From contig NZ_BANX01000039.1 of the NCBI RefSeq assembly GCF_000334455.1, positions 1-64,000 of the forward strand: a stretch of DNA of 64,000 nucleotides, written 5' to 3'. Under the pieces are notes generated by a model that saw only the letters and a program-made list of their open reading frames with translations, was not told the DNA's origin and ran no database searches. This document shows positions 1 to 10,216 of this stretch, one piece after another (the stretch's first letter is position 1; every line of letters begins with the position of its first letter). The stretch is from Gordonia soli NBRC 108243 (GTDB lineage Bacteria > Actinomycetota > Actinomycetes > Mycobacteriales > Mycobacteriaceae). The translations under genes and the position numbers were made by a program.

Positions 1-535
1 CCCCCCCAACAAAGGGCGAACTCCAGCAGACTGCTATTATTCAGAAGACCATCACACCGACTCCGGCGCAACTCTTCCAACCTACCAGACCCTGTCTGAC
101 TTTCCAAACCCCGCAGGACTCAGTCCGTCAGACTCGATCCCACTCACCAGTCGACTTCACCGGGCGCACCGAAATGCGTCCTGCAATACTACCGGAAGTG
201 GTCCGGCCAGAACCCGGTTTCCGTAACCGATCCGCACCCTCTCGGAGCTTCCCGGCCGGCGCCGTGGCGGCCTGACTCGAAGAAAGTTACGCAACGGCGC
301 GAACGAGTGCAAATCGCCAGGTCGACTGCTTGCTTCCGGGGCGTCGACGCAGGTCACGGCGCTGTGACAGGTGGTGCAGAGCACCACTTCCGTGGCTTCT
401 GGGCCAAATCCTATCAATGTGAGCTGCGCCACTGCCCCGCTCTCGGTGGCAAATCCCGAGCAACCATCCGTTCGGACAGTGTTCGCACCCTCTTGGTCAG
501 TTACCGAGCCTTCGGGAGCGTCATAGCGTCGGCTG
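1..535. other. No gene identified; upstream flank of the methyltransferase gene
   Basis: No open frame here resembles a known protein. The frames that stay open on the minus strand are antisense continuations of the methyltransferase gene that starts at 536. I see no RNA gene, repeat array or convincing terminator. The first 150 bases are less GC-rich than the rest of the window, which fits intergenic DNA. Confidence 0.4.
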
Positions 536-1390
536 ATGACCGCAATGATCACCCGTTCACCGCTGTCACCTGCGGCGATACAGGTGCGCCGAGTTGTCGA
601 GCTACCGACGAACGGCACTGATGAGCGCGTCTGTGTGATCGGACTACCCGACGACGGCGTCCATCCGAGCGTGACGGAGATCCTCCATACGCACGACCAG
701 TCGTCGATCAGCGATGGCGCCCTGGTCGCCGACGTAGGTCGGCTGATCGAGACCGGCGCGCTGTCCGGACAGGCAGAGTTCGAGGAAGTGCTCACCCGGA
801 TCGTGACGACCGCCCATCCCGACGTCGATGCGGCGTGGACTGCCTTTTACCGCAATTCGCTCACCGAATTGGTCTCGGGCACATCTGATTTCGCACCCGT
901 GCACCGACGCGCGCGATCACTGATCACGGGGTCGTCGGTCCTGGAGGTCGGTTCCTGCTTCGGGTTCTTCGCCCTGCAGTGTGCCGAGGCAGGCTTCGAC
1001 GTGACCGCCTGTGACATCACGCCGGGAACAGTGGAGCTCCTGAACCGCGTGGCGCCGCGACTCGACCGCGATATCGATGCGGTGGTCGGAGACGCGCTCG
1101 ACCTCCCGTTCGAGGACCGATCGATCGACACCGTCACCCTCATCCACCTGCTCGAACATCTCCGACCGGTGGACGCCCTCCGCGCGGTGGACGAAGCACT
1201 CCGGGTGGCACGCCATCGTGTGGTCGTCGCGGTGCCGTTCGAGGACGAGCCGAGTGAGCACTACGGCCATCTGGTCCGGCTCACCGACGCCGACCTGCAC
1301 GGGTGGGCCAGGTACGCGGGACAGCCCGATGCCGAGGTCTTCTCCGACCACGGCGGATGGCTGATCCTGTCCGCCGGCGGGGCGTCCTAG
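536..1390 (+). CDS. mftM: SAM-dependent methyltransferase, probable mycofactocin oligosaccharide methyltransferase MftM
   Basis: This is a class I (Rossmann) methyltransferase of 284 residues. Seen directly: motif I VLEVGSCFGFFALQ (about residues 134-147), the acidic end of strand 2 in VTACDITPG, and the post-motif segment DLPFEDRSIDTVTLIHLLEHL. The residues before about 130 form a separate N-terminal region. In M. smegmatis a methyltransferase in the same setting, between the genes of the MnoSR two-component system and the methanol dehydrogenase, methylates the glucan tail of the redox cofactor mycofactocin. Here the gene converges on the regulator gene, with stops overlapping by 4 bp, and the methanol dehydrogenase lies 6 kb away, so I infer the same role. 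The start is uncertain: ATG 536 and ATG 545 are both possible and neither has a clear Shine-Dalgarno sequence. Methyltransferase activity is nearly certain; the substrate rests on context. Confidence 0.75.
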   Translation: MTAMITRSPLSPAAIQVRRVVELPTNGTDERVCVIGLPDDGVHPSVTEILHTHDQSSISDGALVADVGRLIETGALSGQAEFEEVLTRIVTTAHPDVDAAWTAFYRNSLTELVSGTSDFAPVHRRARSLITGSSVLEVGSCFGFFALQCAEAGFDVTACDITPGTVELLNRVAPRLDRDIDAVVGDALDLPFEDRSIDTVTLIHLLEHLRPVDALRAVDEALRVARHRVVVAVPFEDEPSEHYGHLVRLTDADLHGWARYAGQPDAEVFSDHGGWLILSAGGAS

Positions 1391-2049
1391 ATCAGCCCCC
1401 GCTTGCTGGCGATGTAGACCGCATCCGTGCGCTTGGACACACCCAGCTTCCGGATGATGTTGCGGATGTGGAACTTCACGGTCGACTCGGAGATGTACAG
1501 AGTCTGTCCGATCACTTTGTTGGACAAGCCATCTGCGAGTAGCCGGAGTACCTCTCGTTCACGGTCGGTGAGCACCTCGGGCGAGTCGACGTCGCCCGAC
1601 ACGGTGCGGAGCACCACAGCCGCGCTCCGCGGGTCGAAAGCACTTCCACCACTCGAGACGGCCTGGATCGCGCGCACCAGTTCAGTTGTGTCCACATCCT
1701 TGACCACGTACCCGCGTGCACCGGCCCGGACCGCGCGGACCACGAGGTCGTCGTCCAGGAAAGTGGTGAGCACCAGCGTCGCGACGTCGGGGTGCCGCCG
1801 CGCGAGTTCGGCGATGAGGCGCAACCCCTCGTAGTCGGCGCCCGCCGACAGCTTCAGATCGACCACGACGACATCCGGGCGGCAATGCACCACCTCCGCG
1901 AGGGCGTCGTCCATCGACGCGGCCTCCCCCACCACATCGACCACCTCCTCCCGCCCGAGAAGCGATCGCATCCCCTCGCGTAACAGCGCGTGGTCGTCGA
2001 CCAACATGGTTCGGATGGGCGTACTCCCCACGCGCACAGCACTGTTCAT
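1387..2049 (-). CDS. mnoR: NarL/LuxR-family response regulator, MnoR-like
   Basis: This 220-residue two-domain regulator has an N-terminal receiver domain with acidic pair D18-D19, phosphoacceptor D64 (in VVVVDLKL) and conserved Lys in YVVKDVD. The C-terminal LuxR-type helix-turn-helix reads LTDREREVLRLLADGLSNK, with recognition helix ISESTVKFHIRNII. Its ATG overlaps the stop of the sensor kinase gene by 4 bp (ATGA), so the two are translated as a pair. In M. smegmatis the homologous pair MnoS/MnoR switches on methanol dehydrogenase and mycofactocin genes in response to alcohols. The same neighbourhood here, with two alcohol dehydrogenases and the MoxR/VWA pair, supports that assignment. It ends convergently on the methyltransferase gene, sharing 4 bp. 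Confidence 0.85.
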   Translation of the reverse strand: MNSAVRVGSTPIRTMLVDDHALLREGMRSLLGREEVVDVVGEAASMDDALAEVVHCRPDVVVVDLKLSAGADYEGLRLIAELARRHPDVATLVLTTFLDDDLVVRAVRAGARGYVVKDVDTTELVRAIQAVSSGGSAFDPRSAAVVLRTVSGDVDSPEVLTDREREVLRLLADGLSNKVIGQTLYISESTVKFHIRNIIRKLGVSKRTDAVYIASKRGLI

Positions 2050-3371
2050 GAGATCTCCTCGACTTCGTACGGGACCGTGGCGAGAACACGCACACCACCG
2101 TGCCGGGACCGACGGATGCGGACGTCACCCCCGAGTTCGGTCGCACGCGACCGGATGTTGGCCAACCCCCGATGCCGTCCCGCGGCGAGGTCGCCGTGGG
2201 AGGCCGCACGCATGACGCGGCGTACGTGATCGGGGTCCCCGACGCCATCGTCGTCGACCGCGATGCTCACCCGCTCCGTCTCGTAGGCGAGCGTCACCGT
2301 CACCCTGGAGGCCTGCGCGTGCACCGCAGCATTGAACAGGGCCTCACCGGCGATCCGGAGAACGGCGTGTTGCACGTCGCCGGCCAGGTCGCGGGCGCGA
2401 CCACGGACCAGCACCTCACCGTGCAGATCCGGCGGCATGTGCAGCGTCGCCAACTCCACCAACACCTCGCGGACGCTCGGTGAGGGTGTCACGCCGGCGT
2501 TGTTGAGCGTGTAGATGACCGTGCGCAGTTGCTCGACAGCATCACGGGTGAGCCGGCCTGCGACGTCGAGTCGCTCGGCAGTCGGCCCTTCCACCCCGTC
2601 CCGGCAGAGCTCGATCTGAACACCCGCGGACAGCACCGACTGGGTCACCGAGTCGTGGAGTTCACGCGCGATCCGGGACCTCTCCTCGTTGAGGACCGTC
2701 GTTCGCATCGCTGCCGACAGTTCCCGTTGCGTGCGCTCGAGCTCGTCATTGCGATCGGCGAGTTCTTGTGCATGACGGGTGGTCTCGGAGAACAGCTCGG
2801 CATTGACCAGCGCCACCGTCGCTTGCCCGGCGAGAATTCGCAGGACGACGAGATCGGTGGGATCGATCGTCCGGTCCGGCGGAGTCCACACCGACAACCC
2901 GCCGACCACATCGCCGTCGAGCTCCACCGGCACGTGCAGGTGATGGTCGTCGACGACCGGGCGCCGCAGCACTTCGTCGCGACCGCGGAGCAGGTCGTTG
3001 AGCCGATTGAGGACCTGGTCGGGCAGGTCGCTCGGTGGCACTGCCCGATCCGACCCCTCGAACGCGAACAACGACTCGTCCCCCGACATGATCAGGTGAC
3101 GCGGAGCGGTCTGTTCCAACTCGCCGTCGGCCAGCGCGAACAACACCCACTCCGCGCCCAGATGATCGCGCGCGGCATCGACCACGGAGACGACCAAGGT
3201 CTCGGGCCCCTCGGCGGTACGTACCAGCGCACGCGAGATGCGGTCCAGTGCGGTGATGACCCGGCCGAGCCGCGCCTCGACGCCCCGGAACTGCGCGTAA
3301 TGGCTGCCCTTGACCGTGCGCAGGCCGGTCAGGCTGGCCAGGTCGGGTGTGGTGTGTTCGGCATCGCTCAT
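2046..3371 (-). CDS. mnoS: GAF-domain sensor histidine kinase, MnoS-like
   Basis: This 441-residue histidine kinase lacks obvious membrane segments, so it is probably cytosolic. A GAF-like sensory region spans about residues 50-190. A short coiled segment follows (about 195-230), then a HisKA_3 dimerisation and phosphotransfer helix with phospho-acceptor H239 in RIARELHDSVTQS. The HATPase domain has the N-box and the G1 box VDDDGVGDPD, and a second glycine box in HRGLANIRSRA. It is the partner of the response regulator, whose start overlaps its stop. It is 16 bp downstream of the iron alcohol dehydrogenase gene, so it may be cotranscribed with the metabolic genes. The signal is probably an alcohol or its oxidation product, by analogy with MnoS; the ligand cannot be read from the sequence. 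Confidence 0.82.
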   Translation of the reverse strand: MSDAEHTTPDLASLTGLRTVKGSHYAQFRGVEARLGRVITALDRISRALVRTAEGPETLVVSVVDAARDHLGAEWVLFALADGELEQTAPRHLIMSGDESLFAFEGSDRAVPPSDLPDQVLNRLNDLLRGRDEVLRRPVVDDHHLHVPVELDGDVVGGLSVWTPPDRTIDPTDLVVLRILAGQATVALVNAELFSETTRHAQELADRNDELERTQRELSAAMRTTVLNEERSRIARELHDSVTQSVLSAGVQIELCRDGVEGPTAERLDVAGRLTRDAVEQLRTVIYTLNNAGVTPSPSVREVLVELATLHMPPDLHGEVLVRGRARDLAGDVQHAVLRIAGEALFNAAVHAQASRVTVTLAYETERVSIAVDDDGVGDPDHVRRVMRAASHGDLAAGRHRGLANIRSRATELGGDVRIRRSRHGGVRVLATVPYEVEEIS

Positions 3372-3387
3372 CTGGTCGTCCGGTGAA

Positions 3388-4575
3388 TCAAAGTGCCGCG
3401 ACGTACAGGTCGTGAATACCGGCCGGCTGAGGGCGTCGCGGATTGGTGGTCATGCACGAGTCGACGAGGGCGTGGGCGGTGAGTTGTTCGAGATCGTCGG
3501 AACGCACTCCGAGCGGCCGCAGGGTGTCGGGCATCCCCACCCTCGCGCCGAGCCCGGCGATCGAGTCGGCCAACCGGTCGGCGACCGAGCGCGCGGTACC
3601 GGTGGACGAGATCCCCACCGCCTCTGCAAGATCCACGAAGTCCTCCGCGCAGACCTCGGCGTTGTATCGGATCACGTGCGGCAGCAGTACCGAGTTGATC
3701 GCCCCGTGCGGGGCGTCGCATCGGCCGCCGACCGGGTGACTCATGGCGTGGGTGGCCCCGAGGATGGCGTTGGTGAAGGCCATGCCTGCCTGGAGCGCGG
3801 CCAACGACATCTCGGCGGCCGCGGTCGGATCGTGTGGGTCGTTCACCAGGCGTTCGAGGTGAATCCACACCGTCTGCAGCGACTCCAGCGCCAACGCGTC
3901 GGTCAGCCGCCCGCGGGCGAGGGAGACGTAGGCCTCGACGCAATGTGTCAGCACGTCCATCCCCGACTGCGCCGCGACCTCCGGGGGCAGGGTCGTCAGC
4001 AGGGTCGGGTCGATCACCGTCACGTCGGGGACCAGTGCGCGACCGATGATGGTGATCTTGGTGCGGCGTTCGGCGTCGTTGATGATGCAGAATTGCGAGA
4101 CGTCCGAGCCGCTCCCGGCGGTCGTCGGGATGGCGACCAGCGGCGGCAGCGGCCGCGGTGCCTTGTCGATGCCCTCGTACTCGAGGATGTGCCCGCCGTT
4201 GGCGGCCAGCACGGCCACCCCCTTGGCGGCGTCGATGACCGACCCTCCGCCCAGCGCGACGATGCCGTCCGAGTCGTGGGCGTTGTACGCGACGAAGGCA
4301 TCGGCGATCTCGGTTGCCCGCGGATTGGGCGAGATGTCCAGGAACGACCCGGGCGCGAGACCGGCGCGACGCAGATCCTCCATCAGCTGCGCAAACCAGG
4401 GCGTGTGCTGCAGGTGGCGGTCGGAGACCACGAACGGACGCCGCATACCGAGGTTTGCGGTGGTGGTCGACGACTCCGGAAACGACTGCGGGCCGAGGAT
4501 GATCTCCGGCGTGTGGAACTTCGACACCTGCGTGAGTGGCCGGTGTCGTGCTCGGGCGCGCGGGACGTCGATCAT
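3388..4575 (-). CDS. Iron-containing (group III) alcohol dehydrogenase, 1,3-propanediol dehydrogenase-like
   Basis: This 395-residue protein is of normal family length. The NAD(P)-binding loop GGGSVIDAAKG is at about residues 109-119 and is followed by the substrate-pocket segment AIPTTAGSGSDVSQF. The metal ligands of the family are all present: Asp in SGMDVLTHCVEAY, two His in GATHAMSHPVGG and the distal His in DAPHG. It reversibly oxidises a primary alcohol or diol to the aldehyde. In M. smegmatis a 1,3-propanediol dehydrogenase-like gene occupies the same place in the mno locus. It is only about 28% similar by eye to the methanol dehydrogenase in this window, so it is a separate activity and not a duplicate. 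A good GGAG ribosome site precedes the ATG at 4575. Confidence 0.85.
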   Translation of the reverse strand: MIDVPRARARHRPLTQVSKFHTPEIILGPQSFPESSTTTANLGMRRPFVVSDRHLQHTPWFAQLMEDLRRAGLAPGSFLDISPNPRATEIADAFVAYNAHDSDGIVALGGGSVIDAAKGVAVLAANGGHILEYEGIDKAPRPLPPLVAIPTTAGSGSDVSQFCIINDAERRTKITIIGRALVPDVTVIDPTLLTTLPPEVAAQSGMDVLTHCVEAYVSLARGRLTDALALESLQTVWIHLERLVNDPHDPTAAAEMSLAALQAGMAFTNAILGATHAMSHPVGGRCDAPHGAINSVLLPHVIRYNAEVCAEDFVDLAEAVGISSTGTARSVADRLADSIAGLGARVGMPDTLRPLGVRSDDLEQLTAHALVDSCMTTNPRRPQPAGIHDLYVAAL

Positions 4576-4631
4576 CGCTCCATCATCCTCCGGTCACCTC
4601 GGCGTGACCTCCATTGCCGAAGGTAGCCGTG

Positions 4632-6194
4632 TCATCGGAGGGCTGCGCCGAGTTCATCACAGCGATGGATCATCTCCGCCCCGTCGCGCGCACTGACCAC
4701 CCCGTCGCAGTGCTCTTCGTAGTCGGCGAGGGCACACCCGGTCTGCGACCAGTACCGCGACGGCTCGGGTGTCACCCAGGCCAGCCGATGGGTGCGCCGC
4801 GCGAGCTCGGCGACCAGATCCACCCGGGGATCGAAACCGTTGCTCCGACCGTCACCGACCACGAGTACCGACGTCCGTCTGGTCAACAGATCCCCGAACT
4901 CGGTCAGCAGACCGTCGAGCAGCCGACCGTAGTCACTGGTCGCGGCCAGATCGATGGCATCGTCGGCAAGGACCGACGCCAGCGCCCGATCGGCCTGAGC
5001 CGCACGCAGGGTCTCGGTCACCCGCACCGGACGGTCGACGAACGCGATCACCTCGCAGCGGTCGCCGAAGCGATGGAGGGTCTGTGCCAGCCGCAGGATG
5101 AACCCGGTGACCGGTCGTACCGACAGCGATACGTCGACCACCACCAGTAGCCGCACCGGCCCAGGGCGCGGACGACGTCGCCAGAGCGCGACCGGTACCC
5201 CGTCGGTGGCCGCTGCGGCGCGCATCGTCGCGCGGATGTCCAAGGACCCCTTGTCGGTTCGGCGCACCGATCGACGCGGAGCCCCGCGCATCCGCTGCAC
5301 CAGTCGATGGCAGGCACGATCGATGTCCGCCTGATCCGAGGACACCGGACCTGCATCGGACCCGGAGCCGTCGGCCACCGCTTCGGCGGCCGAACCGTCC
5401 GCGTTCAACCTCTCGGCCAATGCTTCCACGAAAGCGGCCAACGCCGTCTCGAGTTCGGCGCGCCGACGCTCGTCCAACCCCTCGGCGCCATCGGGTCCGT
5501 ATGCGCCGCGCCCGTCCATGGCATCGATCGCACGCAGGATCCCGGCTGCGTCGACGACGCCGATGGACGTGCCCTCGACCCGCGCCGTCGACCCGACCAT
5601 CTCTCCCACCACGTCGGCGTCGGCGTGATCCAGATCGACCGTGTAGGTGACGCCGCCCGACACCGACGAACCGTCGGTGTCCACCCCGAGCTCCTCGCTG
5701 CCCGACGACACCGAGAAGTCGTTCTCCTCGCGGTGTGCGCTCTCGCCCGACCGTTCTCGCGCATCCGGGTCGTCGACCATGAGGTCGCCGATCTCGTCGG
5801 TGTGTTCGTCGGCGCCGATCATGCGACCAGCGCCCTCGAAATCGTCGTCCCAGACCACGTCGTCGGGGAGCTCCGCCGCCACTCCGCGCGGTCGCGGCAG
5901 ATCGCCGTCGACGTCCGAGGTCCAGTCGACGATCCCGAAGAAGCCGTCGAAAGCGCGATCGAAGAGCGACCTCTCGAAGGCGTATTTGGCTGCGACGCTG
6001 CGCCATGCGATGCGGAGGACGTCGAGATCGCCCGCACCGACGATCGCCACGGTTCGGCGGAGCTCGATCACCTCCGCCGGCGAGGCGCCGACCCCGACGC
6101 CGCGCAGCAGTCGGCCGAAGGCCACGGCGACGAGGTCGAGCACCTCGTCTCGACCGGTGGCGTCGGGACGGGTGCCGACGAGCACGGCGGTCAC
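4632..6194 (-). CDS. VWA domain-containing CoxE-like protein, partner of the MoxR ATPase
   Basis: This 520-residue protein starts at GTG, two bases after the MoxR stop. The C-terminal third is a von Willebrand A domain. Its MIDAS motif is DVSLSVR in LLVVVDVSLSVRPVTG, with further conserved segments such as CEVIAFVDRPVRVTETL and VLVVGDGRSNGFDPR. The middle (roughly residues 120-290) is very acidic, low-complexity and probably disordered. MoxR-type AAA ATPases work with VWA proteins as metal-insertion or maturation chaperones (CoxDE and NorQD are the models). Its place between the methanol dehydrogenase and a second iron-type alcohol dehydrogenase suggests it activates one or both metalloenzymes. 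That substrate assignment is inference. Confidence 0.82.
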   Translation of the reverse strand: MTAVLVGTRPDATGRDEVLDLVAVAFGRLLRGVGVGASPAEVIELRRTVAIVGAGDLDVLRIAWRSVAAKYAFERSLFDRAFDGFFGIVDWTSDVDGDLPRPRGVAAELPDDVVWDDDFEGAGRMIGADEHTDEIGDLMVDDPDARERSGESAHREENDFSVSSGSEELGVDTDGSSVSGGVTYTVDLDHADADVVGEMVGSTARVEGTSIGVVDAAGILRAIDAMDGRGAYGPDGAEGLDERRRAELETALAAFVEALAERLNADGSAAEAVADGSGSDAGPVSSDQADIDRACHRLVQRMRGAPRRSVRRTDKGSLDIRATMRAAAATDGVPVALWRRRPRPGPVRLLVVVDVSLSVRPVTGFILRLAQTLHRFGDRCEVIAFVDRPVRVTETLRAAQADRALASVLADDAIDLAATSDYGRLLDGLLTEFGDLLTRRTSVLVVGDGRSNGFDPRVDLVAELARRTHRLAWVTPEPSRYWSQTGCALADYEEHCDGVVSARDGAEMIHRCDELGAALR

Positions 6195-6196
6195 CG

Positions 6197-7318
<1,122 letters not shown>

Positions 7319-7341
7319 GGGTTCTCCGATTCCGGTGTGCA

Positions 7342-7389
7342 CGAACCCGGTCCGGGACGAATGGGGGCGCGTCCCGGACCGGGGGTTCG
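7342..7389 (-). promoter_or_regulatory. Strong GC-rich hairpin between mno and moxR
   Basis: Left arm 7342-7358 and right arm 7371-7389 pair over 13 consecutive bases, then a two-base bulge and four more pairs, with a 12-base loop. It lies in the 105-bp gap between the methanol dehydrogenase stop and the MoxR start. No U-tract follows on the minus strand. I read it as a transcript-stabilising or partially terminating element that would let the dehydrogenase be expressed far above its maturation factors. Confidence 0.55.
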
Positions 7390-7423
7390 ACGGTGTGTCG
7401 ACGGATCTCCCACCAGCTGGTGG

Positions 7424-8695
7424 CTAGTAGGTCCCCGTCATGGCGTGACTCACCATCGGGATCAGGGACTCGACCGTGCTCTCACGCGGGTTGCCCGGGG
7501 TGCACCAGTCGTCCATCATGTGCTCCGAGATCGCGCGGACCTGCTTGTCCGAGGTGTCCATGGTGTCGCCACGTCCCTCGTACTTGCCGGTGTTCATCCG
7601 GTTCTTGTCGTAGCTGTTGACCGAGAGCTGTCCGAAGTTGTCCGGGATGCCGAGATCCTTCGACAGCCGGATCGCCTCCTCCACTGCCGCATCCGCGGCC
7701 TGCACGGTGGTCATCTTGCTGGTGTCGACCCCCAGCAGCGCGGCGATCTCGGCGTAACGCTCGAAGCGCGCCGGCAGGTTGTACTCCCACACGCGCGGCA
7801 AGGCGATCGCGTTGTTCAAGCCGTGGTGACTGTCGTAGAACGCGCTGACCGCGTGCGACAGCGAGTGCACCAGGCCCAGACCACCCGAGTTGAACGCCTG
7901 GGCGGCGATGTACTGCGCGTGCATCATGCCGGTGCGGGCCTCGAGGTTGCGCGGGTCGTACACGGCAGTGCGCAGGTGGTCACGGATCAGCTCGATCGAA
8001 TACTTCGCGTTGCCCAGCGACGGCGCGAAGTCCAGGCGCGAGACGTAGGGCTCACTGGCGTGTGCCAGCACGTCGAAGCCGCAGAACGCGGTGAAATGCT
8101 CGGGGCACGAGTAGTACAGCAGCGGGTCGTCCATGGCCAGGTCGACAAGGCAGGTGTCGTCGAATGCGACCCACTTGTGCGGCTTGTTCATGTCCGAGGT
8201 GTCGGTGATGACGTAGGCCCAGGACGTCTCCGATCCGGTGCCTGCCGTAGTCGAGACCGCGATGTGCTTCGGATTCTCCTTGTTGGTGGCCTTGGAGAAG
8301 CCCTCGAACTCGTTGATGTTGCGGCCGTCGTGGGCGATGACCATGCGTGCGCCCTTGGCGGCGTCGTGGCTGGAACCGCCACCGACCGAAATGATGCCGT
8401 CGCACTTCTCCGACTGATAGAGCGCCGCGGCGTCCATGCAGTTGTAGTCCTTGGGATTGGACTCGACCTTGTCGTAGAGCACGACGTCGACGCCCTGGTA
8501 CTCGATCTTGCCGATCAGCTCCTCGATGATGCCCGAGCCACGCAGACCCGTCGTCATCAGCAGAGCGCGGGTGATGCCGAGATCCTTGGCCTCGACGCCG
8601 AGCATGTCGTGCGCTCCGACGCCGAGTTTGGCCTTGGGGAAGGGATGGAATTCCTTGATCGGGAAGTCCCAGATCTGGTTGAGCTCGATGACCAT
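7424..8695 (-). CDS. mno: NDMA-dependent methanol dehydrogenase (mycofactocin-associated iron-type alcohol dehydrogenase)
   Basis: This 423-residue enzyme matches the Mno/Mdo family of Rhodococcus, Amycolatopsis and M. smegmatis, which oxidises methanol and other short alcohols to aldehydes. It keeps its NAD(P)H tightly bound and regenerates it through mycofactocin, or artificially through N,N-dimethyl-4-nitrosoaniline. Visible features are the cofactor loop GGGSSHDAAKG, STTAGTGSETSWAYV, the metal-binding Asp in CGFDVLAHASEPYVS, and the His cluster LVHSLSHAVSAFYDSHHG. The C-terminal SEHMMDDWCTPGNPRES is typical of this subgroup. AAGGAG lies 9 bases before the ATG. The gene stands first in a minus-strand set with MoxR, VWA, a second alcohol dehydrogenase and MnoSR. 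Formaldehyde disposal genes are not in this window. Confidence 0.92.
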   Translation of the reverse strand: MVIELNQIWDFPIKEFHPFPKAKLGVGAHDMLGVEAKDLGITRALLMTTGLRGSGIIEELIGKIEYQGVDVVLYDKVESNPKDYNCMDAAALYQSEKCDGIISVGGGSSHDAAKGARMVIAHDGRNINEFEGFSKATNKENPKHIAVSTTAGTGSETSWAYVITDTSDMNKPHKWVAFDDTCLVDLAMDDPLLYYSCPEHFTAFCGFDVLAHASEPYVSRLDFAPSLGNAKYSIELIRDHLRTAVYDPRNLEARTGMMHAQYIAAQAFNSGGLGLVHSLSHAVSAFYDSHHGLNNAIALPRVWEYNLPARFERYAEIAALLGVDTSKMTTVQAADAAVEEAIRLSKDLGIPDNFGQLSVNSYDKNRMNTGKYEGRGDTMDTSDKQVRAISEHMMDDWCTPGNPRESTVESLIPMVSHAMTGTY

Positions 8696-8711
8696 GAGGT
8701 GTTACTCCTTG

Positions 8712-8732
8712 TGACGGATGACCTGTCACATA
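8712..8732 (-). promoter_or_regulatory. Inverted repeat upstream of mno, candidate regulator site
   Basis: TGTGAC (8712-8717) and GTCACA (8727-8732) form a 6-bp inverted repeat with a 9-bp spacer, ending at the Shine-Dalgarno sequence of the methanol dehydrogenase gene. NarL-type regulators often bind such short inverted repeats, so MnoR is a candidate. An RNA hairpin that masks the ribosome site is an equally simple reading. No promoter hexamers could be placed with confidence. Confidence 0.35.
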
Positions 8733-8847
8733 CGAGGATGTTCCCCAGATCACATCTGCCACAAGGTGTCCTGGCCGTCGGCCGACCCGATCCGCCCGGG
8801 AGGTCAGGGGCCGCCCTGCCCGTTCGGACAGGCTCGACGACGTGGCG

Positions 8848-10113
8848 TCAGTGCTCGACGCGCTCGATCTCGCCGCCGAGACGGCGCAGGTTCTCCACGA
8901 AGCGTGGGTAGCCGCGGTCGATGTGCTCCACATCGTGCACCTCGGTGACCCCGTCGGCGACCAGGCCGGCGAGGACCAGCCCCGCGCCCGCCCGGATGTC
9001 GGACGACCACACCGGGGCGCTCGAGAGTCGTTCGATACCCCGCACCACGGCGTGGTGACCGTCGGTGCGGGCGTCCGCACCCAGGCGCACCATCTCCTCG
9101 ACGAACCGGAACCGTGCCTCGAACACGTTCTCGGTGATCACCGACATGCCCTCGGCGATGGCGGCCATACCGATCGCCATCGGTTGCAGGTCCGTCGGGA
9201 ACCCGGGGAACGGCAGCGTCGACACATTCACCGCGGCCGGGCGGGCCTCCTGACGCACCCGGAAGCCGTCCTCGAAACGGTCGACGACGGCGCCGGTGTC
9301 ACCGAGCTTGTTCAGGACCAGCTGCAAATGTTCGGGTGCCACGCCGCGGACGGTCACGTCGCCACGGGTCATCACTGCGGCGATGCCCCACGTGGCACCG
9401 ACGATCCGGTCCCCGATGACCCGGTGCGTCGTCGGGGACAGCCGGTCGACGCCGGTGATCGTGAGGGTGGATGTGCCCGCGCCCTCGATGCGGGCGCCCA
9501 TCTGCTGCAACATCACGCACAGGTCGACGATCTCCGGTTCGCGCGCGGCGTTGTCGATGGTGGTCACGCCCTCGGCCAGGACCGCAGCCATCAGGATGTT
9601 TTCCGTCGCCCCCACCGAGGGGAACTCGAGTGCGACCGGCGCACCGATCAACGCGTCGGCCTCGGCGACCACACAGCCGTGCTCGATCGAACTCTGGGCG
9701 CCCAAGGCACGCAGCCCGGCCTGATGCATGTCGAGCGGCCGTGACCCGATCGCGTCGCCACCGGGCAGCGCCACGACCGCCCGGCGACACCGGGCCATCA
9801 GCGGTCCCAGTACACACACCGAGGCCCGGAACTGTTTCACCGCATCGAAATCCGCGTGGAACTTGGGCTCGGCGGGCGACTCGATCTCCACGGTGTCGCC
9901 GTGCTGGGTCACCACCGCGCCGAGTCCGCGCAGGACGTCTGCCATCAGCGGGACGTCGGCGATCTCCGGCGCATTCGTCAGGATCGTGGTGCCCTCGGCC
10001 AGCAGCGCTGCGGCCATCAGCTTCAACACGCTGTTCTTGGCACCACCGACCGACACCTCACCTGAGAGTCGTGCCCCGCCGGTCACCAGAAATCGATCGC
10101 CCACGACTGACAC
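8848..10113 (-). CDS. murA: UDP-N-acetylglucosamine 1-carboxyvinyltransferase MurA, Asp-type active site
   Basis: MurA transfers enolpyruvate from PEP to UDP-GlcNAc, the first committed step of peptidoglycan synthesis in the cytosol. With the GTG start at 10113 the protein has 421 residues, matching mycobacterial MurA (418) and beginning just before [24 protein letters not shown] longer frame to 10218 would overlap the divergent cobalamin adenosyltransferase start and has no homology, so I reject it. The catalytic loop reads [11 protein letters not shown]: Asp120 replaces the Cys that fosfomycin alkylates in E. coli (Cys115), as in M. tuberculosis, so intrinsic fosfomycin resistance is expected. 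KN in GGAKNSVLK and the RxxK/UDP pocket residues are present. It stands alone, downstream of no other minus-strand gene. Confidence 0.95.
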   Translation of the reverse strand: MSVVGDRFLVTGGARLSGEVSVGGAKNSVLKLMAAALLAEGTTILTNAPEIADVPLMADVLRGLGAVVTQHGDTVEIESPAEPKFHADFDAVKQFRASVCVLGPLMARCRRAVVALPGGDAIGSRPLDMHQAGLRALGAQSSIEHGCVVAEADALIGAPVALEFPSVGATENILMAAVLAEGVTTIDNAAREPEIVDLCVMLQQMGARIEGAGTSTLTITGVDRLSPTTHRVIGDRIVGATWGIAAVMTRGDVTVRGVAPEHLQLVLNKLGDTGAVVDRFEDGFRVRQEARPAAVNVSTLPFPGFPTDLQPMAIGMAAIAEGMSVITENVFEARFRFVEEMVRLGADARTDGHHAVVRGIERLSSAPVWSSDIRAGAGLVLAGLVADGVTEVHDVEHIDRGYPRFVENLRRLGGEIERVEH

Positions 10114-10216
10114 CCTATCCGTCCGCGCGACCGGCTCACTCCTCGACAGCGGTGGCGTGGGGCCACGCACCGCACGTCGGGGACGCGCACCTCCCGCCGG
10201 GAAGTACATTCGATGC

